Assembly (NCBI GenBank): GCA_018335795.1
Contig: JAGXRP010000042.1
Coordinates: 1-57,576, forward strand
Reading direction: 5' to 3'
DNA from: Desulfobulbaceae bacterium
Lineage (GTDB): Bacteria > Bacteroidota > Ignavibacteria > Kapaibacteriales > UBA2268
Length of the DNA: 57,576 bases
Each line of letters starts with the position of its first letter. The first letter of the stretch is position 1. A model generated the notes under the pieces. It saw nothing but the letters and a program-made list of their open reading frames with translations, did not search any database and was not told where the DNA came from. Both the position numbers and the translations under genes were made by a program. Below are positions 16,468-25,881 of this stretch, one piece after another.

Positions 16468-17670
16468 TTACCTTCGAGGTCTTTGTTCTAATTTTAAATT
16501 TACAGATTGTTCTTTTCCGTCCCTTAATACCTTGAAATTCAGAGTCTGTCCTGTAACTGCATCGCCTGTAGCTATTAAATAATCTTCGAGTCGGAGAATT
16601 TTATATCCGTCAATCTCGGAAATCACATCACCAAGTTTGACACCCGATTTTTCAGCAGGCGAATTATTCAACATGCCGAACACCACAACTCCTTCTTGCA
16701 AATTTGAACCGATATATCTTGCCAACTGTTCGTCCAATTCACGTGGCTCAATTCCCGTATAATAGTCTCTATCAATCTGGCTCTTGCTTTTCAATAGTTC
16801 AACAATTTTTTTGACTCTGTCAATAGGTATAGAAAATCCTATGCCAATACTTCCTGCACCTTGTCTGTTTTGAGAAGTAGAATAAATAATTGTATTCATA
16901 GCAATAACTTCGCCAAGTGAGTTGACTAAGGGTCCGCCTGAATTTCCGGAACTAATTGCGGCATCTGTTTGAATCATACCTTTATATACACGGTTGTATG
17001 GCGAATCTTGGTGTAATATATTTATATTATTATTTGATACTACGCCAACTGTAACTGTAGGTTTTGCATTACGGTCAAACAAACCGAAAGGGTTGCCGAA
17101 TGCAATTACCCATTCGCCGATTATAACATCGTTCGATGTACCCAATTTTAAATATGGTAAGTTGTTTCCTTTGATTTTGAGCAATGCCACATCCGTAACC
17201 ATGTCCGAGCCGATTATTTCAGCTTCGTGCTTTGTACCGTCGGTCATTGTTACGATTATTTTCGAAGCATTTCCGGCTACGTGGTGATTAGACAGAATAT
17301 AGCCGTCGGGCGAAATGATGAATCCCGAACCTAAGCCCTGGACTTCATATTCTCGGACACTACTTCCTTGATTACCTCCAAAAAAGCGCCTGAACATTGG
17401 GTCATCAAAGAACGGATTACGATAAACCACTTGACGAACTTCAGTGACGTTGATGCCAACGATTGCAGGACTACAAATTGCAATTGCATCAGTAATTGCA
17501 TTTCGGCGCGAATTGCTTATGTCATTATTTGTAGATGATAATTTGTTTACTATATTTTCATTGAGAGCCAATTCCTGTTTATTGTCGTTAGAGCCGTTAT
17601 TACTCTGTGCTTTGCACGAAATTAGGAATGTGACTATTAGCGATGCAATAAATATTGTTCTGTATGTCAT
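16468..17670 (-). CDS. HtrA/DegP-like periplasmic serine protease, lipoprotein
   Basis: A 400-residue S1C protease with one PDZ domain. The N-terminus MTYRTIFIASLIVTFLISC has a lipobox (Cys19), so it is probably a membrane-anchored lipoprotein rather than soluble DegP. Catalytic triad residues are His130 (SNHHVAG), Asp160 (DVALLKI) and Ser244 (GNSGGPLV). The PDZ domain (about 300-395) includes SPAEKSGVKLGDVISEIDG. It has a LoopL-type Phe-rich insert (NPFFDDPMFRRFFGG) before the protease core, typical of DegP/DegQ. Role: periplasmic protein quality control. It precedes lptB in one operon, linking envelope stress to LPS export. Confidence 0.92.
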   Translation of the reverse strand: MTYRTIFIASLIVTFLISCKAQSNNGSNDNKQELALNENIVNKLSSTNNDISNSRRNAITDAIAICSPAIVGINVTEVRQVVYRNPFFDDPMFRRFFGGNQGSSVREYEVQGLGSGFIISPDGYILSNHHVAGNASKIIVTMTDGTKHEAEIIGSDMVTDVALLKIKGNNLPYLKLGTSNDVIIGEWVIAFGNPFGLFDRNAKPTVTVGVVSNNNINILHQDSPYNRVYKGMIQTDAAISSGNSGGPLVNSLGEVIAMNTIIYSTSQNRQGAGSIGIGFSIPIDRVKKIVELLKSKSQIDRDYYTGIEPRELDEQLARYIGSNLQEGVVVFGMLNNSPAEKSGVKLGDVISEIDGYKILRLEDYLIATGDAVTGQTLNFKVLRDGKEQSVNLKLEQRPRR

Positions 17671-17785
17671 ACCTTTACTTTACAAATAATTTTATAAATT
17701 TGTGAATAACTTATATTTTTTATTTAATAAATCTTAGTTATTTTACGATTTTTTGTTCGATAAATTTTAGACGATTGAAATAAGC

Positions 17786-20293
17786 ATGAGTAAACTTGTA
17801 AAAGTTGCGCTGCCGATACCGACAGACCAACTGTTCACATATAAATTACCCGAATCCGACTCTGATGCTGTCGGGAAGAGAGCTATTGTTCCACTTATGA
17901 ATAGAGAAGTGACCGGAATAATCGTTGAATTTGATGAATCGGACTATAAATCCGAAATCAAAGATATTGTAGATGTCCCTGACCAATTGCCGATTTTCAG
18001 CGAAAACATGCTCAAATTCACTCGCTGGATGTCAGAATATTATATGACGTCTTGGGGCGAGACATTGAAAGTGGCGCTACCACCGGGATTTTTCGTCCAA
18101 AGCACTACCAAATTCAAATTGACAGACCTTGCCACTTCAAATTCTGCTTTACTTCAAAACATCAGAGGACCACGTCAAGCTGAAATCGCAAATTTATTGA
18201 GCGAACATAATTCCTATGTAACAGTTGCTTACATCGAAAAAAAATTAGGTACAAAAATTTCAACATCCCAACTTAATGCACTCGAGAATGCAGGTATAAT
18301 TGAAATTGAGGATAGCAAAATAAGAGCTAAAAGTGCTAAGAAAGTCAAAATGCTCGCTATTACGGAAAAATATTTGAATGATGAAATTGAGGTTAAGTTA
18401 TTTCTTATCAATTCTGAGTCCAAAAAACCTTCTTATGGGCGACTATTCAGTCTTTTGTACATGCAACACATGAATAGAATCAAAGGGATACCATCAAAAA
18501 TCGCGCTCGAAGAGGCAAAAGTATCTCGTTCTGTGGTAAATACTCTAATCAAAAAAGGGGTAATATATGAATATGAAATTGAAGCCGATTATGTTGCTGA
18601 AACAGTAGTAACGCCCTTAGTAACTAAAGATGAAATAAATGCAACACTATCGGATGAGCAACAAGAATGCGTTTCTCAAATTTGCGATGCTATTGAAAAG
18701 AACCAACAAGAGCCTTTTCTTTTGCATGGAGTTACCGGTAGCGGTAAGACGCTGATTTATATGCAAGCTGTCCGTAAAGTACTCGATATGGGCAAAACTG
18801 CACTACTGCTCGTTCCTGAAATTGCTCTTACACCACAATTGATTGACAGATTCAGGAAAGTATTCAGCAATCAATTAGCTGTATTGCATAGCGGGATGAA
18901 GGACAGCGAAAGGTTCGAATCTTGGAATGCTCTCAAAAAAGGGGAATATAGCATTGCTTTGGGTGCTCGTTCTGCTCTTTTTGCTCCAATTGATAATTTA
19001 GGCATTATTATCGTTGACGAGGAGCACGACAGTTCATACAAACAAGATTCTCCTGCACCGCGTTACCAAGCTCGCGATAGTGCAGTTATGAGGGCAAAAA
19101 TTGAGAATTGCCTTTGTTTACTTGGTTCGGCTACTCCTTCAATCGAAAGTATGTTCAATACAACTTCCAAATATAAAATTGCTCAAATTAAAAGCAGAGC
19201 TGATGGCGCCGAAATGCCTGAAGTGACTTTGCTTGATACTATTTCTGCTATGAAAAATAACCAAATGGTTGGTTCTTTCAGCCGATTATTGATGGATAAA
19301 ATCATTCAAAAAGTCAATCGGAAAGAAGGTATTATCATTTTGCAGAACAGACGTGGTTTTGCTTCGGTCGTTTGTTGCAATGATTGTGGTTTCATTCCCG
19401 AATGTAGCCATTGTTCTGTCAAACTTACATATCATAAGCCCAAAGAATCATTAATTTGCCATTACTGTGGTTATATCGAGAAAATGATTGAAAAATGTAA
19501 AGCTTGTGATAATGAATCTCTCGCTCTTATCGGAACAGGTACACAACGAATTGAAGCTGAATTGGCATCACTTCTTAACGAAAGAGGGTTGAAGCCTGTA
19601 ATAAAGCGTATGGATTCTGATACTGTAAAACCAGCCGGTTCACTTCGGAAGATATTGACTTCGTTTGCAAAAGGGGATACTGATATTCTCGTTGGGACGC
19701 AAATGTTAGCTAAGGGTATAGATATAGAACGAGTGACACTCATCGGTGTTATTAATGCTGATTTGCAGTTATTATTTCCCGATTTTCGGTCTGCAGAACG
19801 TACATTTCAACTTTTGACCCAAATTTCGGGCAGAGCAGGCAGGCAAAAAGATTATCGTGGTGAAGTTATTTTGCAAAGTTTCAATCCTAATCACTATGCT
19901 GTCAGACTTGCGGCTGCAGCTGATTATGGTGCGTTTTACTCTCATGAAATAGAATTACGACGCGATATACTCTATCCACCATTTGTCCGATTTATAGCTG
20001 TTGAATTTTATGGTGGTGACGAAACAAAAGTTATTAGCTATGCCAAAAGATTCTTCTCACTTTTCCCGAGAAGTGCAGCCATACATGAAATTATGGGTCC
20101 CGTTGTACCAACAATTGCCAGAATCAGCAATAATTACAGACGAGTAATTTATATCAAGTCCAGTAAATCTAAAGACCCTTCGGGAAATATTACTCGAGCT
20201 GCTATTCGCGATGTTTTGAAACGATTCGCACTACCTTTTTCAAAAAATGTTGTTATGATAAAAATAGATATCGACTCTTACTCGTCATTATGA
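17786..20293 (+). CDS. priA: Primosomal protein N' (replication restart helicase PriA)
   Basis: An 835-residue 3'-5' DNA helicase that reloads the replisome at stalled forks. Visible parts: the N-terminal DNA-binding domain (1-100, KVALPIPTDQLFTYKLP), a winged-helix region, Walker A HGVTGSGKT (about 314-322), the DEEH box (411-414), and a zinc-binding insert of four CxxC-type pairs (CNDCGFIPECSHC, then CHYCG and CKAC). Motif GTGTQRIEAEL, the helicase block VGTQMLAKG, and the QISGRAGR motif VI follow. It is full length. It is transcribed divergently from htrA. Confidence 0.97.
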   Translation: MSKLVKVALPIPTDQLFTYKLPESDSDAVGKRAIVPLMNREVTGIIVEFDESDYKSEIKDIVDVPDQLPIFSENMLKFTRWMSEYYMTSWGETLKVALPPGFFVQSTTKFKLTDLATSNSALLQNIRGPRQAEIANLLSEHNSYVTVAYIEKKLGTKISTSQLNALENAGIIEIEDSKIRAKSAKKVKMLAITEKYLNDEIEVKLFLINSESKKPSYGRLFSLLYMQHMNRIKGIPSKIALEEAKVSRSVVNTLIKKGVIYEYEIEADYVAETVVTPLVTKDEINATLSDEQQECVSQICDAIEKNQQEPFLLHGVTGSGKTLIYMQAVRKVLDMGKTALLLVPEIALTPQLIDRFRKVFSNQLAVLHSGMKDSERFESWNALKKGEYSIALGARSALFAPIDNLGIIIVDEEHDSSYKQDSPAPRYQARDSAVMRAKIENCLCLLGSATPSIESMFNTTSKYKIAQIKSRADGAEMPEVTLLDTISAMKNNQMVGSFSRLLMDKIIQKVNRKEGIIILQNRRGFASVVCCNDCGFIPECSHCSVKLTYHKPKESLICHYCGYIEKMIEKCKACDNESLALIGTGTQRIEAELASLLNERGLKPVIKRMDSDTVKPAGSLRKILTSFAKGDTDILVGTQMLAKGIDIERVTLIGVINADLQLLFPDFRSAERTFQLLTQISGRAGRQKDYRGEVILQSFNPNHYAVRLAAAADYGAFYSHEIELRRDILYPPFVRFIAVEFYGGDETKVISYAKRFFSLFPRSAAIHEIMGPVVPTIARISNNYRRVIYIKSSKSKDPSGNITRAAIRDVLKRFALPFSKNVVMIKIDIDSYSSL

Positions 20294-20341
20294 TACATTA
20301 ACATATTAACATGTATTGAATTATTAATGAAAGGAGATTTA

Positions 20342-21595
20342 ATGACAAAATCTATTTTAACTTTTGTAATTGTATTATTAACAATATTACCAAAGTCTTA
20401 CTCAAACGAATTGACTGAAGGTTGGAAACTGAATGGCTACGTGCAAACCATCCCGTACCTTGATGGTCGAGATTTTTCCAACAAAACTTTTATGCCATTT
20501 TACACTTCCATGAAACTGAGGCTTGGTGTCGAAAAGAGTGTTGGTGATTATCTTGATTTCAATGTCCAATTCCAAAATTCACGTGTTTTCGGGCAAGAAG
20601 GAGCTATCACAACAAACAACTCACATATATTCTTGATTCAAGGCTACCTCGAATTTAAAAATATACTAAATCAACCTTTATCTTTAAAAGTCGGCAGGTA
20701 TCAGTCGGATTACGGCACAGGCAGATTTATTAGTGTAAGCCCATGGAATTATGTCGAGCGAGCATTTGATGGTTTCAAGTTGAAGTATGATAATAATGAC
20801 CTGATGCTCGAAGCATTTTATGCTAAGCATACATCGGAAACAAAATCACAAAACGGAAACGCATTCCCTGCTGCGAGTATCTTCAAACTAACTGAATATA
20901 ATGATTACGACATGGCAGGAATATTTGGTGAGAAGAAATTATCCGACAAAATGAAAATCCAGGCTTTGGGCTATATGGAACTTAATAACGCCCAAAATGC
21001 TCAAGGTATGAAAATGTTAGAGCGATTTACGGGTGCTCTCACTTTTATCAAGCCGGCGGAACCAATTGGCGTCACAGTCGAACTTGCTTATCAAGGCGGC
21101 AAAAATCAAGGTCGCAATATTGCTGCATACCTAACAAGCATCAAACTTGATTACAAAATCTCCGATTTCACTTTGAGTATCGCCAATGATAAACATTCCG
21201 GAACGGCGCCAAATTCGGGTGAAGTCAATACATTCGATAATTATCCCGCAGCCAAGCACCGCTTCTTTGGATTGATGGATTATTTCACTACTGCGAGCTC
21301 AAATTATCCGCTCGGTGTTGATGACTACTATGCCGGTTTTGTCTGGAAATTTACCGAAGATTGGAATATGACGCTTTACGGTCACCAATTCATCTCCAAC
21401 AAAGAAGCATTAAATTATGGGACTGAAATAGATTTGACAATAAGATATAATTTGGACAAGAAAATTTTTGTAGAATTTGGCAATGGAATATTTTTACCTG
21501 ATGATTTGATGATTGACATGTTCGAATCTGCTCTCGGACCCGGACATAGTGACCCTGCTTTAGTATCGTACTTGAGATTCACCGCCCGCTTATAA
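20342..21595 (+). CDS. Outer-membrane porin, alginate-export-like family
   Basis: A 417-residue outer-membrane beta-barrel. An AAAGGAG ribosome site lies at the right distance before the ATG at 20342, so the ATG at 20327 is not used. Signal peptide: MTKSILTFVIVLLTILPKSYS. The barrel starts EGWKLNGYVQTIPYLDGRDF, continues with KLRLGVEKSVGDYLDFNVQFQ and GRYQSDYGTGRFIS, and ends with LRFTARL, as expected of an Alginate_exp-type porin. The solute is unknown; alginate itself is not implied. It ends at a strong terminator, and the His-rich protein and TonB receptor follow in the same direction. Confidence 0.75.
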   Translation: MTKSILTFVIVLLTILPKSYSNELTEGWKLNGYVQTIPYLDGRDFSNKTFMPFYTSMKLRLGVEKSVGDYLDFNVQFQNSRVFGQEGAITTNNSHIFLIQGYLEFKNILNQPLSLKVGRYQSDYGTGRFISVSPWNYVERAFDGFKLKYDNNDLMLEAFYAKHTSETKSQNGNAFPAASIFKLTEYNDYDMAGIFGEKKLSDKMKIQALGYMELNNAQNAQGMKMLERFTGALTFIKPAEPIGVTVELAYQGGKNQGRNIAAYLTSIKLDYKISDFTLSIANDKHSGTAPNSGEVNTFDNYPAAKHRFFGLMDYFTTASSNYPLGVDDYYAGFVWKFTEDWNMTLYGHQFISNKEALNYGTEIDLTIRYNLDKKIFVEFGNGIFLPDDLMIDMFESALGPGHSDPALVSYLRFTARL

Positions 21596-21625
21596 AATAT
21601 TAGCCTACACTAAGCAAAAAAATTG

Positions 21626-21664
21626 GGATGCAAATTAAAAAAATATTTGCATCCTATTTTTTTT
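21626..21664 (+). terminator. Rho-independent terminator
   Basis: GGATGCAAAT (21626-21635) pairs perfectly with ATTTGCATCC (21645-21654) over a 9-nt loop, followed by a long T run. It ends the porin transcript. Confidence 0.9.
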
Positions 21665-21679
21665 GTGATTATTTTGCAC

Positions 21680-21694
21680 TTGTAGTTATTACAA
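21680..21694. promoter_or_regulatory. Possible operator palindrome
   Basis: TTGTA-GTTAT-TACAA is a perfect 5-bp dyad 33 nt before the His-rich protein start, between the terminator and the gene. A Fur/Zur-family site is conceivable given the His-rich product, but the dyad is short and could be chance. Confidence 0.25.
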
Positions 21695-21726
21695 ATACAT
21701 AAAAAGTATTATTTGGATAAGATTAA

Positions 21727-22092
21727 GTGAATAACAACACTTTATATAGAACTGCAGCATTATTTTTGTTGATTGCAATTATCTTTACGACTTATAATTT
21801 CACTTTAAACGGGCATTATCATCGTACTGAAGAAGGTGTATTGATTTATCATTATCACCCTTATGAGCATGATGAAGACAGCGATTCGAGCGAAAGCAAG
21901 CACACTCATACGCAATTACAATTCGTCAATCTCGAGAGCAATACTCATATTCGATTCTGCGTTGTGTTGGCAGTTGTCATACTCCATAATTTGAATGAAT
22001 CCAAAATAGAGCTACAATTCATTGATTTTATACCGCACGTCACATCTGTTGATATGCTGTCACCCCAATTGCGTGCTCCACCTGTACTCTGA
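21727..22092 (+). CDS. His-rich small membrane/exported protein beside a TonB receptor
   Basis: A 121-residue protein with a GTG start. A hydrophobic N-terminal segment (about 8-24) exports or anchors it. It is followed by a metal-ligand-rich stretch: GHYHRTEEGV, YHYHPYEHDEDSDSSES, then KHTHTQ. A second hydrophobic segment (RFCVVLAVVIL) follows, and the protein ends RAPPVL. Small Bacteroidota proteins with G(H)xH...HxHPY patterns and RAPP/RGPP ends often precede TonB-dependent receptors, so a periplasmic zinc or other metal-binding role in metal uptake is a reasonable inference. The receptor gene starts 57 nt downstream. I cannot assign a known name. Confidence 0.65.
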   Translation: MNNNTLYRTAALFLLIAIIFTTYNFTLNGHYHRTEEGVLIYHYHPYEHDEDSDSSESKHTHTQLQFVNLESNTHIRFCVVLAVVILHNLNESKIELQFIDFIPHVTSVDMLSPQLRAPPVL

Positions 22093-22149
22093 AAACAAAC
22101 CCTTTCCATTTTTTTCTAATCATTTTTTAATATAATTTAAGTTAATACT

Positions 22150-24489
22150 ATGAAAAAGTATCAAAAATATATCGTATCTTTATGCTTGCTTATAATGTTA
22201 GGCAGTACCAATATTTTATTTAGCTCCACAGAAGTATCTGTGCTCGGGCAAGTTACCGAGAAAAACGGCAAAGGGATACCCGGAGCAACAATCCGAATCC
22301 CAAATACTGTACTTGGGTCGGTCGCAAACGTTGAAGGTAATTTCAATTTGAAAAGAGTGAAAGCCGGAAAAGTTAAATTCTTGATTTCAGCAATTGGTTA
22401 TAAAAGTCAAGAAGTTGAATTCTACATCCAAAACTTCGAAACGACATACGAAATTGGAAATATTGTGCTCGAGGAATCATCAATCAACACATCTGACATA
22501 ATCGTAACGGCTACTCGTTCCGAAAAAATTTATGAGGATGTGCCGGTCAAAGTTTCAGTGCTTGACGACAGAATTTTCTCTTCTGTATCTGCAATTACTC
22601 TAAACGAAGGATTAGCATTCCGCCCGGGACTACGAATCGAAAACAACTGCCAAAATTGCGGATTCAATCAAGTAAGAATAAACGGGCTCGATGGTAGATA
22701 TTCGCAAATCCTGATTGACAGTAAACCAATCTTTTCTGCACTCAATGGCGTTTATGGCTTAGAACAAATTCCTCAGAATATGATTTCTCGAGTAGAAATT
22801 ATTCGTGGCGGCGCATCTACTTTATACGGCGGAAATGCCATTGCAGGTGTCGTAAACGTTATTACCAAAGACCCCGAATTCGATGGCGTTAATGTTGAAA
22901 TGAGCCAATCAGTTCTACCGGGTAACCGCAGCGATGAAGCCTTTGAAGGCTCCGACAGAACTTTTAAAATATCCGGACAATTACTTAATAACCATGAAAA
23001 TTTGGGAATACATATTCACGCAATGAATCGTTCAAGAGATGCTTGGGATGCCAACAACGACGGATTTAGCGAAATACCGTCGATTGATTTGATTGTGTTT
23101 GGCGGTAAAATGAACTATAAACCTGATATTTATACACGAATCGGTTTGGAGTATCATAATATCAATGATAGTCGTCGCGGTGGCAATAAATTCCATTTGG
23201 CGCCACATCTAACCGATGTGACTGAAATGGTCGAACATAATATTAATGCTATTGGATTAACTGCCGAGAGATACATAAATAGTTCTGATAAAATCTCATC
23301 TTATTTATCCTACCAAAATACTCATAGAGACAGTTACTACGGCAGTGGAGGCGACGAAAATGCTTATGGCATTACTGATAATTATACCTTGGTTTTCGGG
23401 TTGCAATACACCAAAGCTATTAGCCAATTCGCAGGAGAGCATGTCTTGACAACCGGATTTGAATATAAGCATGATGATTTGAAAGATTTATCGCCTGCTT
23501 ATAATAGAGCAATCATTCAAGAATCGCATGATTTTGGCTTGTATATACAAGATGATTGGATGCTTTCTGATTTGTTCAGTATCTTGAGCGGTGTACGATT
23601 TGACAAAAGTAACTTTATCGAGGATTTAATTCTTAGTCCGAGATTTAATGTGCTGATGAAATTATCGTCAAATATGTCGCTTCGTACCAATTTTTCGACG
23701 GGATTCAGAGCTCCACAAGTTTTCGATGAGGATTTGCACCTTACGCAAGTAAATGGTGGCGGAATGGTAATATCAAACAGTCCTGACCTGAAGTCGGAAC
23801 GCTCAATTTCCTATGGTGCATCTTTAGACCACAATATTAGCTTCGGCAGCGTTCGCTCATCTTACTCTTTAGAATTCTTCTCGACAAATCTCATAAATGC
23901 TTTTGTTCTCGAAAACACAGGAACAAACGAAAATGGAGACATGCTTTTAGTCCGAGTAAATGCAGAAAACGCTACAGTTAGGGGTCTAACTGCGGAATTT
24001 ATGATTGAACCTTGGGATTTTTTGAATTTTTCTACAGGGTTTACATACCAAACGTCGAAATATTCTGAAGCAATTGAATGGTCTGAAGGACTTGAAAGCG
24101 GACAATCAAGTACGGAAAATATGCTTCGCACTCCTGATTTGTACGGATTCTTTACAATTTCATCGGACATCACTTCCAAACTGAATTTCACTGTTTCGGG
24201 AGTTGTAACAGGACCCATGCTCGTTCCGCATTATGCAGGTGGAATTGGGCTTGATGGTCTTGAAAATGTAGATGACAAATTAGTCGAAACCTCAACATTC
24301 GCAGATTTGCATTTGAAAGTTTCATACCAAATTTTCTCTCAACCTAACTTGGAACTTGGTTTTACTGTTGGTAATTTGCTTAATTCATTCCAAAATGACT
24401 TTGACAGAGGCATGAATAGCGACGCAGGATATATTTATGGACCAACAAGACCTCGATACTTCGCTCTGAATCTAAAGGCAGGAATTTGA
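22150..24489 (+). CDS. TonB-dependent receptor with carboxypeptidase-like N-terminal domain
   Basis: A 779-residue outer-membrane active transporter. Signal peptide about 1-25. An Ig-like CarboxypepD_reg domain (about 28-110, GQVTEKNGKGIPGATIRIPN) follows, then the plug (about 120-235) and a 22-strand barrel ending YFALNLKAGI. The plug carries NNCQNCGFNQVRINGLDG, a CxxC pair typical of a subgroup of Bacteroidota receptors, then QILIDSKPIF and VEIIRGGASTLYGGNAIAG. The CxxC and the His-rich neighbour suggest a metal or metal-chelate as cargo; this is inference. The barrel is intact and full length. Confidence 0.9.
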   Translation: MKKYQKYIVSLCLLIMLGSTNILFSSTEVSVLGQVTEKNGKGIPGATIRIPNTVLGSVANVEGNFNLKRVKAGKVKFLISAIGYKSQEVEFYIQNFETTYEIGNIVLEESSINTSDIIVTATRSEKIYEDVPVKVSVLDDRIFSSVSAITLNEGLAFRPGLRIENNCQNCGFNQVRINGLDGRYSQILIDSKPIFSALNGVYGLEQIPQNMISRVEIIRGGASTLYGGNAIAGVVNVITKDPEFDGVNVEMSQSVLPGNRSDEAFEGSDRTFKISGQLLNNHENLGIHIHAMNRSRDAWDANNDGFSEIPSIDLIVFGGKMNYKPDIYTRIGLEYHNINDSRRGGNKFHLAPHLTDVTEMVEHNINAIGLTAERYINSSDKISSYLSYQNTHRDSYYGSGGDENAYGITDNYTLVFGLQYTKAISQFAGEHVLTTGFEYKHDDLKDLSPAYNRAIIQESHDFGLYIQDDWMLSDLFSILSGVRFDKSNFIEDLILSPRFNVLMKLSSNMSLRTNFSTGFRAPQVFDEDLHLTQVNGGGMVISNSPDLKSERSISYGASLDHNISFGSVRSSYSLEFFSTNLINAFVLENTGTNENGDMLLVRVNAENATVRGLTAEFMIEPWDFLNFSTGFTYQTSKYSEAIEWSEGLESGQSSTENMLRTPDLYGFFTISSDITSKLNFTVSGVVTGPMLVPHYAGGIGLDGLENVDDKLVETSTFADLHLKVSYQIFSQPNLELGFTVGNLLNSFQNDFDRGMNSDAGYIYGPTRPRYFALNLKAGI

Positions 24490-24511
24490 TGAAAAAATAT
24501 TAAAATAGTTT

Positions 24512-24537
24512 GTAACTTTTTGGCTTTTCATGTGTCT
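24512..24537 (+). promoter_or_regulatory. ECF-sigma-like promoter (site A)
   Basis: GTAAC (24512-24516), 16-nt spacer, TGTCT (24533-24537), with T-rich flanks, resembles ECF sigma promoters of Bacteroidota. A near copy lies at 29622-29648 (site B). It lies 23 nt past the receptor stop and points to the structured element at 24586. Confidence 0.45.
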
Positions 24538-24585
24538 ATAGTATAAGAAACAAAAATGTAATTTGAAATAAAAAATAAAAATTAA

Positions 24586-24692
24586 GCGGGAGCTTTTAAC
24601 GTTTGCCATGTTGAATTTCTTTATCTCTTCATTAGCACTCCCTGAATCGAAAAAAATTCGGTATGGCGTTAAAATCAACTCCCGCTGTTTTA
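24586..24692 (+). ncRNA. Structured intergenic element, possible small RNA
   Basis: A 100-nt bulged inverted repeat: GCGGGAG/CTCCCGC (24586-24592 with 24679-24685), TTTTAAC/GTTAAAA (24594-24600 with 24668-24674) and GCCAT/ATGGC (24605-24609 with 24663-24667). A small hairpin CGAA-TTCG lies inside, and a T-rich tail follows on both strands. Site A lies 50-75 nt upstream on the + strand, so this could be a small RNA driven by an ECF sigma factor. It also overlaps a 34-codon frame (24608-24712, ATG start) of unknown worth. Alternatives: a bidirectional terminator between convergent genes, or a miniature inverted-repeat element. It fills the 219-nt gap after the receptor. Confidence 0.4.
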
Positions 24693-24708
24693 TTTTATCA
24701 AATTTACT

Positions 24709-25881
24709 TTAGACTATTTCTATTATCAAGGCGTTTGCCTCTCCACCACCAATACACAATGTAGCCAAACCACGCTTTAAACCTTTTTCCTTCAAAGCAT
24801 AAATCAAAGTTGTGAGAATTCTTGCACCGGACGCTCCAATTGGATGTCCTAATGCAACGGCACCACCATTGACGTTTACTTTTTCATGTGGGATACCGAG
24901 TTCGCGAAGTGAGTGCATCGGCACACATGAAAATGCTTCGTTTATCTCGAACAAGTCAATATCTTCAACTGTTAAGCCCGTTTTGTCTAATATCTTTTTG
25001 ATTACAGCAGTAGGTGCGGTAGTGAACCATTCGGGTTTTTGAGCGTGCGAGCAATGAGCAATAACTTTTGCCAATGGTTTTAAACCTTTTGATTCTGCCC
25101 AAACATCTGAAGTGACTACCAATGCAGCAGCTCCATCATCAATAGAGGAAGCATTTGCGGCAGTGATTGCACCGTCTTTTTTGAAAACTGCTTTCAATTC
25201 AGGGACTTTTTCAAATCTAACTTTTGAAGGCTCTTCGTCTTCCGAAACGGTTATATCACCTTTCTTTGAAGGGATGACAACGTTTACGATTTCATTCGCA
25301 AATCTGCCGGATTTTTGTGCATCCAAAGCACGTTTGTAGCTTTGAATAGCGTATTCGTCTTGGGATTCGCGATTTATGTCACATTCTGTTGAGCAAAGTT
25401 CACCTGCAAGCCCCATGTGGAATTTGTTATAAACATCCCACAAACCGTCATGCACCATTGAATCAATCAACTCGCCGTTACCCATACGATAGCCGGTACG
25501 AGCATTTTGAAGCAAATATGGTGCATTGGACATAGATTCTTGACCGCCTGCAACAACTACTTGTGCATCGCCGCATTTAATAGCTTGGTCAGCAAGCATC
25601 ACGGCCTTCAGTCCGCTTCCACACACCTTATTAATAGTCATACATTCAACCGATTCGGGCAAACCGGCATAAATTGATGCTTGCCTGGCAGGTGCTTGTC
25701 CAACTCCTGCAGCAAGTACATTACCCATAATAACTTCGTCAACGTCTTGAGGACTTATTCCTGCACGGTTGACAGCTTCTTTAATAGCGATTGCTCCCAA
25801 CTGAGGAGCTGTTAGTTGCGAAAGAGAGCCCATGAAGGCACCAATTGGAGTTCTTGTTGCTGATAAGATAACTGAGTTCAT
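24709..25881 (-). CDS. Acetyl-CoA C-acetyltransferase (thiolase)
   Basis: A 390-residue type II (biosynthetic-like) thiolase that condenses two acetyl-CoA or cleaves acetoacetyl-CoA. The acylated Cys is in NKVCGSGLKAV near residue 88. NEAF, GGAVALGHPIGASGAR (His near 348) and CIGGGEANALIIE (second Cys near 378) complete the active site. The start TTCTAATACGTTCAT-type N-terminus MNSVILSATRTPIGAFMGS is normal and full length. No other beta-oxidation or polyhydroxybutyrate gene is adjacent, so the pathway is open. Confidence 0.92.
   Translation of the reverse strand: MNSVILSATRTPIGAFMGSLSQLTAPQLGAIAIKEAVNRAGISPQDVDEVIMGNVLAAGVGQAPARQASIYAGLPESVECMTINKVCGSGLKAVMLADQAIKCGDAQVVVAGGQESMSNAPYLLQNARTGYRMGNGELIDSMVHDGLWDVYNKFHMGLAGELCSTECDINRESQDEYAIQSYKRALDAQKSGRFANEIVNVVIPSKKGDITVSEDEEPSKVRFEKVPELKAVFKKDGAITAANASSIDDGAAALVVTSDVWAESKGLKPLAKVIAHCSHAQKPEWFTTAPTAVIKKILDKTGLTVEDIDLFEINEAFSCVPMHSLRELGIPHEKVNVNGGAVALGHPIGASGARILTTLIYALKEKGLKRGLATLCIGGGEANALIIEIV

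Noticed and set aside
24472-24678. 68-codon minus-strand frame over the structured element
   Set aside because: Low-complexity Phe/Lys-rich sequence that crosses both the receptor gene end and the hairpin, with no ribosome site.
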